A DNA stretch of 64,000 bases from Euglena gracilis (Eukaryota; Euglenida; Euglenophyceae; Euglenales): positions 25,036,743-25,100,742 of the forward strand of contig CP154956.1 of assembly GCA_039621445.1 (NCBI GenBank). The letters run 5' to 3'. A program made the position numbers and the translations under genes. The notes below the pieces were generated by a model, which searched no databases, was not told where the DNA came from, and worked only from the letters and a program-made list of their open reading frames with translations. How positions within the stretch are numbered: position 1 is the first letter of the stretch; every line of letters starts with the position of its first letter. Below, one piece after another: positions 20,430 to 30,076 of the stretch.

Positions 20430-21095
20430 AAAAACTCTCCTCCTTTTCAGTCCACCTCCATTTCACATTCTTTTTCAGAAGATCTGTCAGTGGGGCTGAT
20501 TCAAAGGTGAAACCTTTCACGTGTCTGCGGTGAAATTTCATGGCTCCCAAAATTCGCCTCAAATCCCTTTGATTCTGAACTCGAAAACTCAAAATTGGCT
20601 CAATGTTCGTCTTGTTTGCCTGCCACATTCCCCATCCCAACGAGAAGCCCAAGTAGTCAATAGTCTGACTCAGAAAAGAACATTTGCTCAATTTTGATTC
20701 TCACTTGGTTCTTTCTGCAAACTTCAAACCACTTTTCCAAAAGATACAAATGCTCCTCCTCAGAATTCGCACCAACCCGTGTGTCATCGAAAAAAGAAGC
20801 CAGGTGTCCATCTTTCAAAATCTCTCTCCCTCTCAAATCCGTTTTGCATTGGGAGGATAGGATTTCCATCAACCCCTGAAAAATCCCTGGGGCATTCATC
20901 AACCCAAACATCATCCTTTTTGGACGAAAACACCTCCCTGAAGGAATGCAAAACACAGACAAATTTGCTGCTCTTTTTGTGATTGGGATTTGCCAATACC
21001 CACTCCTCATGTCCAGGGTACTTTTGAACCGACACTTGGCCAAACTTTCAATCAGAATTTCCATGTTTGGCAAAAAACCTGCATGTGCTTTGCTT
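20395..21095 (-). CDS. Reverse transcriptase core
   Basis: Motifs: CRFKSTLDMRSGYWQIPI, MMFGLMNAPGIFQGLM, and the catalytic FFDDTRVG (first residue Phe instead of the usual Tyr). A frameshift near 20680 leads into the thumb (YLGFSLGWGMWQANKTN, LRRILGAMKFHRRHVKGF). The N-terminal fingers are missing on this strand; they are encoded on the plus strand ending near 23595 (MVIHYGKLNSMLADLTSHS), proving that the two parts were once contiguous. Confidence 0.88.
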
Positions 21096-21736
21096 CTAAA
21101 AAAGGGCATTATGATGACAGATGTTGGTCAAAAGAAAAGGTTGAGAAAAAGAAGGCAGCAGCCCAGAAGGGGGCAGGTAATGGGACCCCTTCGGTTCAAC
21201 CCCAGGGAGTGCAAACCCAGGTTACCCCCCAGGGTGAGAACCCCAAGAAGAGAAAGGCTGATGCTTTGCAATTGCTCCAGATGGTGTGTAAAACTTACCT
21301 TTTGCCAGTGAAGGTTTATGGAAAGGATGTTCAAGCCATTTTGGACACAGGGGCCACCATCATTGCAGTTTCTAAGAAGTGTGTCCCCGAGGGGAAAATT
21401 CAACGAAGTGCTGCCCTACCACTGCAAATCGGCAACGGCGAGTACATTTTCTCAGAGGGAACTTGTGACATCTGTTTGCAGTTTGGGTCCAAGATTTTGA
21501 AATTGAAAGCTGTTGTGGTGGATACTTGTGCCTTTGAGGCAGTTTTGGGGACTGCCTTCACAGAGAGTGAGTTTTTTGGAGGGTTGCTGACCAGACCCCC
21601 CAGAATGATCATCGAGGGTGAGGAGTTTTTACTTCAGAGTCATGATGGAGACCACACCATCAAAAGCATTTTCAGACTTTTCAAGACAGAAAGTTACACT
21701 TTGGTCAAGCCAGTGAAGTCAAAAGCTTTGGGATAA
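21095..21736 (+). CDS. Partial zinc knuckle and retropepsin-like protease (inverted segment)
   Basis: KKGHYDDRCWSKE looks like the second half of a CCHC knuckle, cut at the inversion junction. A Lys/Gln/Pro linker follows and then the retropepsin signature VQAILDTGATIIAVSKK, with a later hydrophobic block (AVVVDTCAFEAVLGTAFTES). Asp-Thr-Gly-Ala is intact. The first 100 bp of the open frame (20990-21095) overlap the minus-strand RT and are not part of this gene. Confidence 0.85.
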   Translation, partial: SKKGHYDDRCWSKEKVEKKKAAAQKGAGNGTPSVQPQGVQTQVTPQGENPKKRKADALQLLQMVCKTYLLPVKVYGKDVQAILDTGATIIAVSKKCVPEGKIQRSAALPLQIGNGEYIFSEGTCDICLQFGSKILKLKAVVVDTCAFEAVLGTAFTESEFFGGLLTRPPRMIIEGEEFLLQSHDGDHTIKSIFRLFKTESYTLVKPVKSKALG

Positions 21737-22235
21737 TTGAAGATTTCTGAGGGCCAAATTTGCATTGATCTTTTTGCAAACCACCTGAACCACACACAGT
21801 CTTTGTACATGACGAAAGGGAATTCAGCCGACAGGTATTCATGGGAAAAATTGTTGTGTGACTTTGGTGCCTCCACGTTTCTGTGGGTAAACACCCCCTT
21901 CAGCCAACTAAGCAAAGTGGTGACCAAGTTGTGCCTTGAAGAAACAAAAAATGGTCCTGGTGCACCCAGACTGGGTGGATCAGTACTGGTCCCCCCTGCT
22001 GGAAAGGGTAACGGTGGCCAGGGTGAAAATTTCGAGTGGGGTTCCCTTGTTTGTGGGTGACAGGTGCAAAAAGGCACTGCCTTCCCCCCTTTAGAACACT
22101 TTTGTGAGTGTGGTGGACACAGTGCAATTCAAAGTGGATTTTGAGCTTTTGGACCCCAGAATTGTCAGTTGGCTCAGGAAAGTTTCAAGAAATTGGAGTT
22201 TGGATGAACTGAGAGGTGAGATCAGAAAGTACAGT
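21737..22235 (+). CDS. Adenine-methylase-like module between protease and RT
   Basis: The frame reads GQICIDLFANHLNHTQSLYM, then STFLWVNTPFSQLSKVVTKL. After a frameshift near 21950 it continues MVLVHPDWVDQYWSPLLERV and SSGVPLFVG. The D-x-F-A...N, (N)TPF and hP-x-W...W order matches phage Dam-like and DIRS methyltransferase domains by pattern. The motif reads NTPF rather than NPPF, so catalysis is uncertain. Homologous modules lie at 9311-9700 and 41636-42060. Confidence 0.6.
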
Positions 22236-22700
22236 CCCTGGGCGTAAATCCCCCCCCCCCTAGGGAGGGGTTTTTGGGCTCTTGACCAGGGGGGGGGGAA
22301 TCTTCGGCCGTTTCGGGCCCTTTGTCCCGGCCCTTCTATTCTTTGAAGCCATGAAGCCGACCGGGATTAGGACTTCATTTGCCGTAAATTGTGGGGTTGT
22401 TATGGTATTTTCCCGAACACCTCTGTTCAGGGCGGTGGGTCTTATTGATAGATACGTGCCGGGGATGGTTCAATGGACAAAAAACCCAAAAGATGCCACG
22501 TCCTCGACCCAGGGGCCATGCAAGCGGTGAAGCTGTGCTGCCCTTGCATGTACAAAAAAAAAGTCCCAACCCACCTGCCTTAGCTGTTCCTCTGGGGCTG
22601 AAGGGGGGGGGAAGTTTTCGCCCGTTTCGGAGCCTTTTGCAAAACCAGGAAAATTCCCAAATTTCAGGGGGGAATTTTTCGGGGGGGGGGACAATTTACG
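22236..22700. other. G-run spacer interrupting pol
   Basis: Contains C13-type and G9-10 homopolymers and two related blocks (near 22303 and 22610) with CGGCCGTTTCGGGCCCTTT and CGCCCGTTTCGGAGCCTTT. No coding evidence; it may be an insertion in the methylase-RT linker. Confidence 0.4.
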
Positions 22701-23595
22701 CAGAGGGACTGTACCCCACAGTGGATGATGAAATTCAAGTTGATTTCCCAGATCTTCCTGATGTTTCCCCCCGGCAGCATGCACAACAATCTGCCAATCC
22801 ACCTGCAGCCCAGAAAGTTTTTGAAAGTCCAAGTTTTCCTTTGGAGAGTGTTCCCCCCACGGAATCAGAAGAAAAGGTGAAAGAATAGTTGGACAATGTG
22901 GTGGTGTTTGAACCAATGAGTGAGCATGAAAAAATCAATTTTTGGCTGAATTGACAAGGGACATTGAAAGTGAGCTGAGTCTTTTTCAGGGGGTGAGAAA
23001 ACATGTGGAGGTGATGTTTTTCCAGCTGTCCCATCCAGTGGAAGATGTTCAGTTTGCAAAACCTGTGAAGACTCCCAAGGCAACAATCAAGATGATTAAC
23101 TCAAAAGCATTTCCCAAGTTTTACATGAAAAGATTTGGACTTTGGAGGCCCAGAAAAAGGCTGATGAAAAAAGCAGCAAATTGTTTACTGAGAATCTGAG
23201 TAGAGAATTTGAGAAAGAAGTTGAGAAATTCAGAGACCACCACAGGTTGTATGAGCTTCTGGTGAAATTTTCTGATGTTTTTGGACCATTGCCCACAATT
23301 TCTGAGTCTTCCCCCCTGCCTGTTTTGATGGACATTGAGCTGAAGCCTGAATGGGAAGGGAAACCCCTAAGGCAAAAGTGTTGGACCATGCCCCAGGAGG
23401 ATGAAAAAGAAATTGACCTTCAATGTGAAGAATTGCTAAAGTCAGGGTTGCTTGAGCAATTCCCAGTTGGTGAAATCCTCCAGGTGTGCAGCCCCACATT
23501 TTTGGTGGACAAAAAAGGGTCAAGTACCAGAAGGATGGTCATTCATTATGGAAAATTGAATTCCATGCTGGCTGATTTGACTTCCCACTCTTGCA
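22701..23595 (+). CDS. RT N-terminal (fingers) region, inverted segment
   Basis: Frames in series contain FPDLPDVSPRQHAQQSANPP and then, from 23142, FSDVFGPLPTISESSPLPVL, CEELLKSGLLEQFPV, CSPTFLVDKKGSSTRRMV and IHYGKLNSMLADLTSHS, which is the Ty3-type entry to RT (DYRxLN box, here HYGKLN). Homology stops at about 23595, and the matching continuation SKAHAGFLPNMEILIESLAK is on the minus strand at 21095. The two ends meet if 21095-23595 is flipped back. Confidence 0.8.
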
Positions 23596-24072
23596 AACTT
23601 CTTTCCAAATCTTCAATGGAAGACATTTCTGCAGATCACTTTCAAAAAAAACTCAACTACTGGCTCTTTGAAACTGGAAACTGGGAAAAACACTGGCCAA
23701 CCCAAAAAGACAAACAAAACTGAAGAAACCAGAACAGAAAACCAACCACCTGGTTCAGGACCAGGTCAGCAAGATTATGAAGATCTCGTCTCCACCAGGA
23801 TCTTGTTCTGGACAGCAAGGAGAACTGCAGCACCACCAACTTCAACAACCAAGTAACCAGCACAACCACTGTTGAAAAATTCTCCACTGTGAACTTGTTC
23901 ACCACAGCCTCAATGTCAACTTCCCGTTGAAGATGTTGTTCTGTACCAGCAACTCGGTTAACCTTGCCTTCAGGAAGTACACCTTCTGGAACTTCAACAA
24001 CCAGTAAAACAATGACCAGTCTCCTCGAAGACGTCTTGGACGATTGGAACAATAAACCTCTGCGACCAACTT
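23596..24072 (-). other. 5' leader and gag remnant of the LTR element
   Basis: About 480 bp between the inversion breakpoint and the right LTR. No capsid motif is visible, so gag was either lost or is very short. PBS candidate at the right end. Confidence 0.4.
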
Positions 24073-24278
24073 TGGACTTCTCAGAATAATCTTTTGTTTT
24101 TCTTGAAATCCTCGAATTCCCATTTTTCTTGATATCCCAATTGACCAAAAGACGTAAACACAAATCAATGTGAAGACATAGAGCCAGAGCCAGCAGTCTG
24201 CGGGGGAAAAGTTCGAATTAGGAATACAAAATTTTGTTCGGCAGTTGGTAAGGTAAGAAGGTCAGCAAATAGTTCGCA
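24073..24278 (-). repeat. 5' LTR of the 17.6-24.3 kb element
   Basis: Starts TGGACTTCTC, ends AGTTCGCA; 206 bp; right TSD CAAAT at 24279-24283. Confidence 0.9.
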
Positions 24279-24610
24279 CAAATGGGGCCGACAATGGTCC
24301 CATCCTCGGCTTGGCGCTCTCTGTGCCATCCTTCCTTTATGTCCACCGCCGCCAATGCGGTGGCTCCTTGTATGATCCTGGTTCTCGACGGCGTCTCTTG
24401 CTGCGTGGCCGTTGGAGGTAACTCGTCATGCACTCTGGTTGTAGCGGCGGCAAAAAGGTGTTCAGCCACAAAGGCCATCAGTTTTCTGAGATGTCTCTTT
24501 TCTGGGAATTCACTTGGATTTTCTGGCTTCAGCGCTTCAAAATACCACTTTTTTTGAAATCCTTCCGCCGGAACTTCCACCAGTAAAACCCAATGCAAGG
24601 CATCAAAACA
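24279..24610 (-). pseudogene. Unrecognised ORF disrupted by the LTR element
   Basis: Minus-strand frame containing HWVLLVEVPAEGFQKKWYFE, ALKPENPSEFPEKRHLRKL, AATTRVHDELPPTATQQETP and ends EDGTIVGPIC at the insertion site. Joining across the TSD to the left flank (below 17571) gives a short continuation ending at a TGA near 17539, so the LTR element inserted near the C-terminus. The first 110 codons are repeated inverted at 26959-27134. Function unknown; likely part of another transposon. Confidence 0.55.
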
Positions 24611-24745
24611 AAGTCTTCCAAGACGTTTTGAACAAGGTATTCAGCTTATTGCCACCTACAAAGTGAAATGGCAATTTTTTTGTTGAATTAGGCTTTGCTC
24701 TTCCTAATTTTTGCTGTAGCCAGCCGCCCTCCCACACACCCCTCC
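24482..24745 (-). repeat. Left arm of a 257-bp inverted repeat
   Basis: Reverse complement of 26878-27134. Inner boundary at GTGTGGGAGGGCGGCTGG, outer boundary at CAGAAAACT. Few mismatches. Arms are about 2.1 kb apart. Confidence 0.85.
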
Positions 24746-25430
24746 CAGGCCAATGCCGACAACCTACGAAGTTAGGCGGTTGGCTTTGTTCTGGGTTTTT
24801 TGGTCTGGGGGTGGTTTTTTTTTTCAGGGAGGGGGGCGCTGTCGAGGAGGTAATGTACAGCAAAAACCAATTAAAGCGTAAAGCAGCTGCTGCCAGCAAT
24901 CTCAGCCAATACAACAAATCCTTGACCCCCCCCTTGCCCACTCCTGGGCCCATTTGGGACGCCATCTGAGGAACCTGCGGTTTCCTCCCAGAAACCACAA
25001 GTTATCCCAGAAGGCCCCCCAGAAGCCCAGGACGGCTCGGGTTGCCAAATGTGAATGCCAGGGCAGGGCCCTCTTGAAGCGGCACCCACAAAATGGCAGG
25101 GCCAGGAACCAACAATTTTCAAAAATCCAAAATTGACCTTGAAATCTTGACAATTGTTTCTGCAAATCTTTTTTTGACATTGACATGTTGAACTTTCTTC
25201 TGCCAACAATTGTGTGCATTGATCCGAGCCGAATCAGGTACCATTGACTGCCCAAAGGATTTGCAACACAAATGGACAATTGAAACTGAGTTGCACAGTG
25301 TGTGGTGTGGCATAAGGGGCTGCTGGGCCCAAAAATGCTAAAGCATTTGCCTCCCAACCCATCACAGCAGTACAGAACTTTGGGTCTGGAAATGACATGT
25401 GCATTTTGGCTGTGACATTCCGTTGAAATG
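24746..25430 (-). other. Spacer with a weak minus-strand ORF
   Basis: A 151-codon minus-strand frame (24902-25357) contains FNMSMSKKDLQKQLSRFQGQ and Trp-rich sequence but no known motif. A block around 25300-25350 (GGGCCCAGCAGCCCC type) is related to 27430-27530. T8-G runs at 24820-24840. Assigned only as interior of the inverted-repeat unit. Confidence 0.3.
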
Positions 25431-26107
25431 TTACTGGTACAGTCTATTCTGGATCATTGTCACCAGTTCCATGTTTGCTTGCGTTGTTGCCAGTACTGTT
25501 GTCAGTTCTTCGTGTCTGCCGTTCATTTCTGCCATGAGTGCTTCACCCTGTCTGTTCACTGTGGCGTGCAGTTCGATGACCCATTCTGTCGTTGCTTGCT
25601 GCAGCTGCTGCAGTGTTTCTGCCGTTTGCTGGTTCGTCTGTTCAGTTTTGTGTCTGAACTGTTTAAATTCCTGGGTCAGCTGTCCAGTTTCGTACGCAAA
25701 GTTTGACAACCAGTCCCAGTTAGTGTTCTGGTTCTGTGTTTCTGGCTGTGGAATCTCGTACGAGCTGTACAAGGGTTCCTGGTACGAAGTTTCAGTTTCA
25801 CCCTGGAGGTGGTCAGAGTGTTCCGGGCTCTGTCGTACCGCCACCAGAGCAAAACCTTGGTTCCTGGTTGCTGTGCTCTTGTGGTTTGCCAGTTTTGGTC
25901 GTTCTGAGTGTCCGTTTCTGGATGTTGGAACCAGTTTTGAGGTGAAAACACCTGTTCGTCAGAGTACGGTTCGTTGTTTTCGTCCAGTTCTGTGTAACCT
26001 GGTGGAGGACCGGCCAGTTCAGTGTCGTCCTGCTCCATGATCACCATGGCAATGAAGCCATCTGCCAGTTCCACCACCCTAGCGATGCCGGTTAAGGCAG
26101 CTGGCAT
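25431..26107 (-). CDS. Coiled-coil gag-like ORF, one frameshift
   Basis: The N-terminal frame (26107-25676) has EQDDTELAGPPPGYTELDEN; the C-terminal frame (25844-25431) has a long helix: EFKQFRHKTEQTNQQTAETL, then LQQLQQATTEWVIELHATVN and ELTTVLATTQANMELVTMIQ. The two frames overlap, implying a shift near 25830. Structure resembles small gag proteins of other elements here but there is no CCHC. It lies between the 257-bp inverted arms, so it may be the cargo of that element. Confidence 0.45.
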
Positions 26108-26240
26108 TTCCAGTGTTTAGTTCAGGGCTGGAAGCCATCCGCCTGCTCCCCCACCTAACGAAGGCGGTTAAGGCAGTTGGCACATCCAGTGTTTGGTCCA
26201 GGGCTGGGCAGCCGTCCGCCGGCTCCACCTACGTAAAGGG
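26045..26240. repeat. Tandem duplication of about 95 bp
   Basis: GCGGTTAAGGCAG-type units with TTCCAGTGTTTAGTTCAGGG and ATCCAGTGTTTGGTCCAGGG occur twice, diverged by about 15 percent. Confidence 0.65.
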
Positions 26241-26877
26241 GTGCCGGCCCCGAGAAACTGGAAACTCAGGGGAAGGGCACACAGATACAACATGGTCGCA
26301 GAGGTAGACTGCCCAATTTTGATTCCCCTCCGACATACGGCAACGAACAACAAGCTGAAAAACGACCAGAAACTGCAAAAACTGACGCTGACATGCCTGC
26401 TGCCTCAACTGCCATCGCTAGGATGAGGATCTTTAACCCTGCCAATGTGTTTTCAATTCCCCTCGCGGCTTGTTTTAAAAAATTGCATTTTCTTTGTTTT
26501 TATGGGTTTTTTGCGGTGAAAATAGGGTGAAAACAAGTGGTTTGGATCACACTTTCACACCTTCCTTTGGATACAAAAATTCCAACAAGCAATTCAGCAA
26601 AAACCAGCACCAAACCAAAGTACGTGTCCCAGGTGAGAACATAATTGAGTAGAGTACTGATTGCCACAAGATAACCGAAGAAACTGACGATTCTGTGCAA
26701 AAGACACAGCCCTGAGGGACGGAGTCCATAATTTGTGAATCATAATAAGATTCTACTAATCCTAACTTAAGAGTCATCAGGTTGGGTAGTGTTAGGTTAT
26801 GTTGTTTTGGGCACTATGCACCCCCGATTCACACCCTGGCCGCAGACATTTGGGAACGTATAACCAAAAACTTGACG
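26241..26877. other. No gene recognised
   Basis: Moderately A/T-rich, with scattered short frames lacking motifs. I see no terminator, RNA gene or repeat of note. Confidence 0.3.
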
Positions 26878-27134
26878 TGTGGGAGGGCGGCTGGCTACAG
26901 CAAAAATTAGGAAGAGCAAAGCCTAATTCAACAAAAAAATTGCCATTTCACTTGGTAGGTGGCAATAAGCTGTATACCTTGTTCAAAACGTCTTGGAAGA
27001 CTTTGTTTTGATGCCCTGCATTGGGTTTTACTGGTGGAAGTTCCGGCGGAAGGATTACAAAAAAAGTGGTATTTTGAAGCGCTGAAGCCAGAAAATCCAA
27101 GTGAATTCCCAGAAAAGAGACATCTCAGAAAACT
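26878..27134 (+). repeat. Right arm of the 257-bp inverted repeat
   Basis: Inverted copy of 24482-24745, carrying the same coding fragment (FDALHWVLLVEVPAEGLQKK). Confidence 0.85.
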
Positions 27135-27319
27135 CAAGGTATTCCGGTTTGCCAAGGCATGTTGTTCAAGTATCAGTGAATGAACCATCGAAGAAGGACA
27201 GTCAGAAGTGAAATGTAGCTGGAGCTGCCAGCAACAGGAGGAGGGGGAGGGAGATCAACAACCTCGAGATCCTGCAGTAAGCTGTGGTATGTACTGCTGA
27301 TGGACACCCTGCTCATGCT

Positions 27320-29559
27320 TCATGCTGCAGATTGGTGATGTAATTTGCAGCTGGGTGTTGGATGGTTGAAAAACATTTGGAACAGATTCTGTGACAGTTT
27401 TCTGCAGATTGTGCTTTTGTTTGGGTTGGGAGTCCGTTGCTGGAAAGTTCGGGCCACGTAGCCCCTTTTGCCACACCATTTTGGGTTGGGAGGCACTTTC
27501 CAAAGGCAAATTTGGGCCCAGCAGCCCCAGAACACCGCTGGGGGAGGGACCACTGCATGAGCAGAATCGTAATTTTGTGGCAATATGCCAATAGGCTCTG
27601 CCACAGGTGCGCTATTAGCGCTTTTGGAGCTGGAATCTGCGGAAAGTGTGCCTAGAACACCCATATCGGGTTTTTGTTGTAAAAAACGCAATTGCGCGTG
27701 CACTTGATCCAAATTTTCTGCAAAGTCACGAAAATTTTTCTCCAAATCATCGAGAATTTTCAGATGATCGGTGATTGCACCAATATCTTCCTGCAAACGC
27801 TTAATACGCCTGCGGTGTTTGGAACCCTAGCTGCTGCATTCCAGGAAGCGCATCAGTGCATTATGCAACTGAGCCGTGAATCGGCAAATTTTCACCATAT
27901 GCACACCCAACCTGATGAAGGTTTCGCTTCCAGCACTTATGTGCAGCAATTGGAGGAAAGACTTTCCCGATTGGAGCGAAAATCATATAGGTGTGGTGAA
28001 AATTCTGCTGAAATAACAAGGTTTTACGCCCATATCGCGAATATCGCAAGCAGGCAGGATGCTTACCACCAACGGTGGCAGAATAATACTGTTGACATCC
28101 AAACCGCAATTGCGGAGGTGCAGAACCGCGATGCGGTACCATGTTCACATAATTTAGAATTTCAGCGATTTTCTGCAGATATGCGTGATGAAAATCACGA
28201 AGTCAGGAAAAAATTTTGTGACTGTCCGATACGGACCGAGGAAACAGTGAATCAGCAAGTCAAAAACTTGCAAAAAGTTTTCTCAGCGCTATCCGCGCAA
28301 GTTTCGGTGTTTTTGGAACAGCCAATGGCCGAAAACGTGCGCAATCCGCAACATACCCCTCCTTCCAAACCATCTCCACAACTGGAGTCTATTTCCGAAG
28401 CGGTGCACATTGTAGCTGTGCGACTACGGGAATTGGAAAGTGGTTTTGGAAACATTTCGCAAGATTTCCGGTCTTTTTCTGACAAAATCCCTCTTCTGGA
28501 CGATATGTCCAAGGTAACAAAAGCTCCCATATCAGGATTTTTGTGCTCAAAAAGTGCCGTTATTGGCTCCACTTTTGTAAACAAATCTTGCAAACTATGT
28601 TGCATGTGCAAAAATGCCGCATCATTGCTGGATTGCATCTCACACAAATTTTCGCTCAGTCTCTGAGAGTTTTGTGCGGGTGTGTCCTCCTTTGGAGGAC
28701 ATGCCAGCATGCGGTGAACCACATCAGTGGGTTGTTTGTCAGTTGTGCCTGTAGGCACCGTTGCGACATCGTGATGCAGAGAAGTACAACAAGATGCCTG
28801 ACTTTGCAGCAACGGCTGATAATCACACTGGACGATGGGTTGCTCGATAGAGCCACACGCCGACAGGCGTTGCACCCATTGCGCAGCGGGGTTATCGCCT
28901 AAATCAAACACCGTCAGGTGTTGAAAGTCCTTGGTGGGCAAATGCTCGATGGAGCTTGATACCGTTAGGTGTTGCACCCTTTGGGTGTTGGAATGCTCGA
29001 TAGAGCTGGGAACGGTGGGGGAATTCTCTATAGAGCTGGGGGTTGGAGGTAATTGCTCGATAGAGCTGGCCACTGTGGGGGGATGCTCGGTAGAGCTGGA
29101 CACCGTTAGGTGTGGCACCCATTGGGTGGGGGGTTGCTCGACAGAGCTGTGGGGGGAATGCTCGATAGAGATAGAGCTGGAAAGCGGGGTGGGGGAATGC
29201 TCGGTAGAGCTGAAAATTACGGTGAGGGGATGTTCAATAGAGCTGAAAACTGGGGTGGGGGGGTGCTCAATAGAGCTGGGAGTTGCCCCATATAGGGCCA
29301 CACACCTGGGTTGGAGCATATACTCCTGCGACAAATCTTCATCAAACTTTCTCAAAGAACTAATCAAAGCTTTTGACGTGTTGGTGCTTGAGCTCTGCAT
29401 ATTTTTATTTATTTGCAGAAACAAGCACAAGAAACCCCAAAAAGTAAGCAAAGGAACAAACCCAGAAGGTTGTGGCAGCGAATACTGCCCAGATCCTCCT
29501 GAAGCTTGTGCTTTTGCGTACAAGTTGTCCACAAACGGCTTGTAGTTGCCGTTGCGCAT
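27320..29559 (-). pseudogene. Second coiled-coil gag with an internal in-place inversion
   Basis: The first ATG is at 29559 (MRNGNYKPFVDN). The N-terminal half runs on the minus strand to about 28520 (QRLSENLCEMQSSNDAAFLH, HSLQDLFTKVEPITALFEH), aligning with the 677-aa gag. The next part of the protein is on the plus strand at about 27815-28515 (LAAAFQEAHQCIMQLSRESA ... QQLEERLSRLERKSYRCGEN). Minus-strand coding resumes at about 27810 with HRRRIKRLQEDIGAITDHLK, the counterpart of YRKRIRHLETEVDRICGQLH. Flipping 700 bp would restore full colinearity. The N-terminal region contains about ten SSIEH(P/S)PT-type repeats absent from the other copy. Confidence 0.8.
28900..29290 (-). repeat. SIEH-coding minisatellite inside gag
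   Basis: About ten units sharing the plus-strand core TGCTCGATAGAGCTG at irregular 25-50 bp spacing. The unit contains the dyad CTCGATAGAG. Confidence 0.8.
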
Positions 29560-29640
29560 ATACGGCACAGAACCACCGACCGTTTGAAGTCAACTAATGA
29601 AAGAGAGGGGGGTGTTGGGGAGAAGGGAGTAGGAAAGAAA

Positions 29641-29657
29641 CCTAATCTGCTACCAAG
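29641..29657 (-). promoter_or_regulatory. Primer-binding site of the second giant-family element
   Basis: Minus strand CTTGGTAGCAGATTAGG directly inside the LTR; TGGTAGCAGA fits initiator tRNA-Met. Confidence 0.7.
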
Positions 29658-30076
29658 TGTACGTCCCCTGACTCTATTCCCACTGCCTGTCGGCCTACTT
29701 ACACCCTCCCGTGGGAACAGAACCAGGAGAGTAACAAAAAAGAAAGTATTTCACTTAACTATTAGTTTTTATTGCCTTTTGGCTTATGCAGAGCACAAAG
29801 CATACCAGGTGTGATTTTGGAACTTCAGTTCCAGTAGTGTTCTCCTATCGGAGTTCAAACCTTCAAATCTTTGATTTGCCCTTTTGGGCTAATGAAACAT
29901 AAAACAAAATAATACGAATACCACCTGTGAAAAGAGAAGGCAGATCCGAGATAGGGTAGGCTTTTCCTAAATCTGCAATTTGTGTTGCAGAACCTGGAAT
30001 GGTACTATCTAGCATGACAGTGTACATTCTGCAGGCTTCTGCTATGCACAGTGCCATGTTCCTGCTGCCTGGTACA
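29658..30076 (-). repeat. 5' LTR of the second giant-family element (419 bp)
   Basis: Begins TGTACC and ends CGTACA on the minus strand. About 97 percent identical to the plus-strand LTR at 40514-40936. The right flank is CAGAG, reading CTCTG on the minus strand, one mismatch from CTCTC right of the 40.5-kb LTR. PBS and gag follow on the minus strand. Confidence 0.85.

Larger units (their letters stand above)
17571..24278 (-). mobile_element. Complete-ended Ty3-like LTR retrotransposon with internal inversion
   Basis: The two 206-bp LTRs (17571-17776 and 24073-24278) start TGGAC and end TTCGCA on the plus strand, are about 96 percent identical by eye, and are flanked by the perfect 5-bp duplication CAAAT (17566-17570, 24279-24283). 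Integrase, RNase H and RT core lie on the minus strand, but protease, methylase-like module and RT N-terminus lie on the plus strand (about 21095-23595), an in-place inversion. A candidate PBS (TTGGTCGCAGAGG, minus strand) abuts the right LTR at about 24057-24069. Gag is nearly absent. Confidence 0.85.

Noticed and set aside
20990-21095. First part of the protease ORF (MPIPTPHVQGTFEPTLG)
   Set aside because: It is antisense to well-conserved RT core; the true plus-strand gene starts at the inversion junction.
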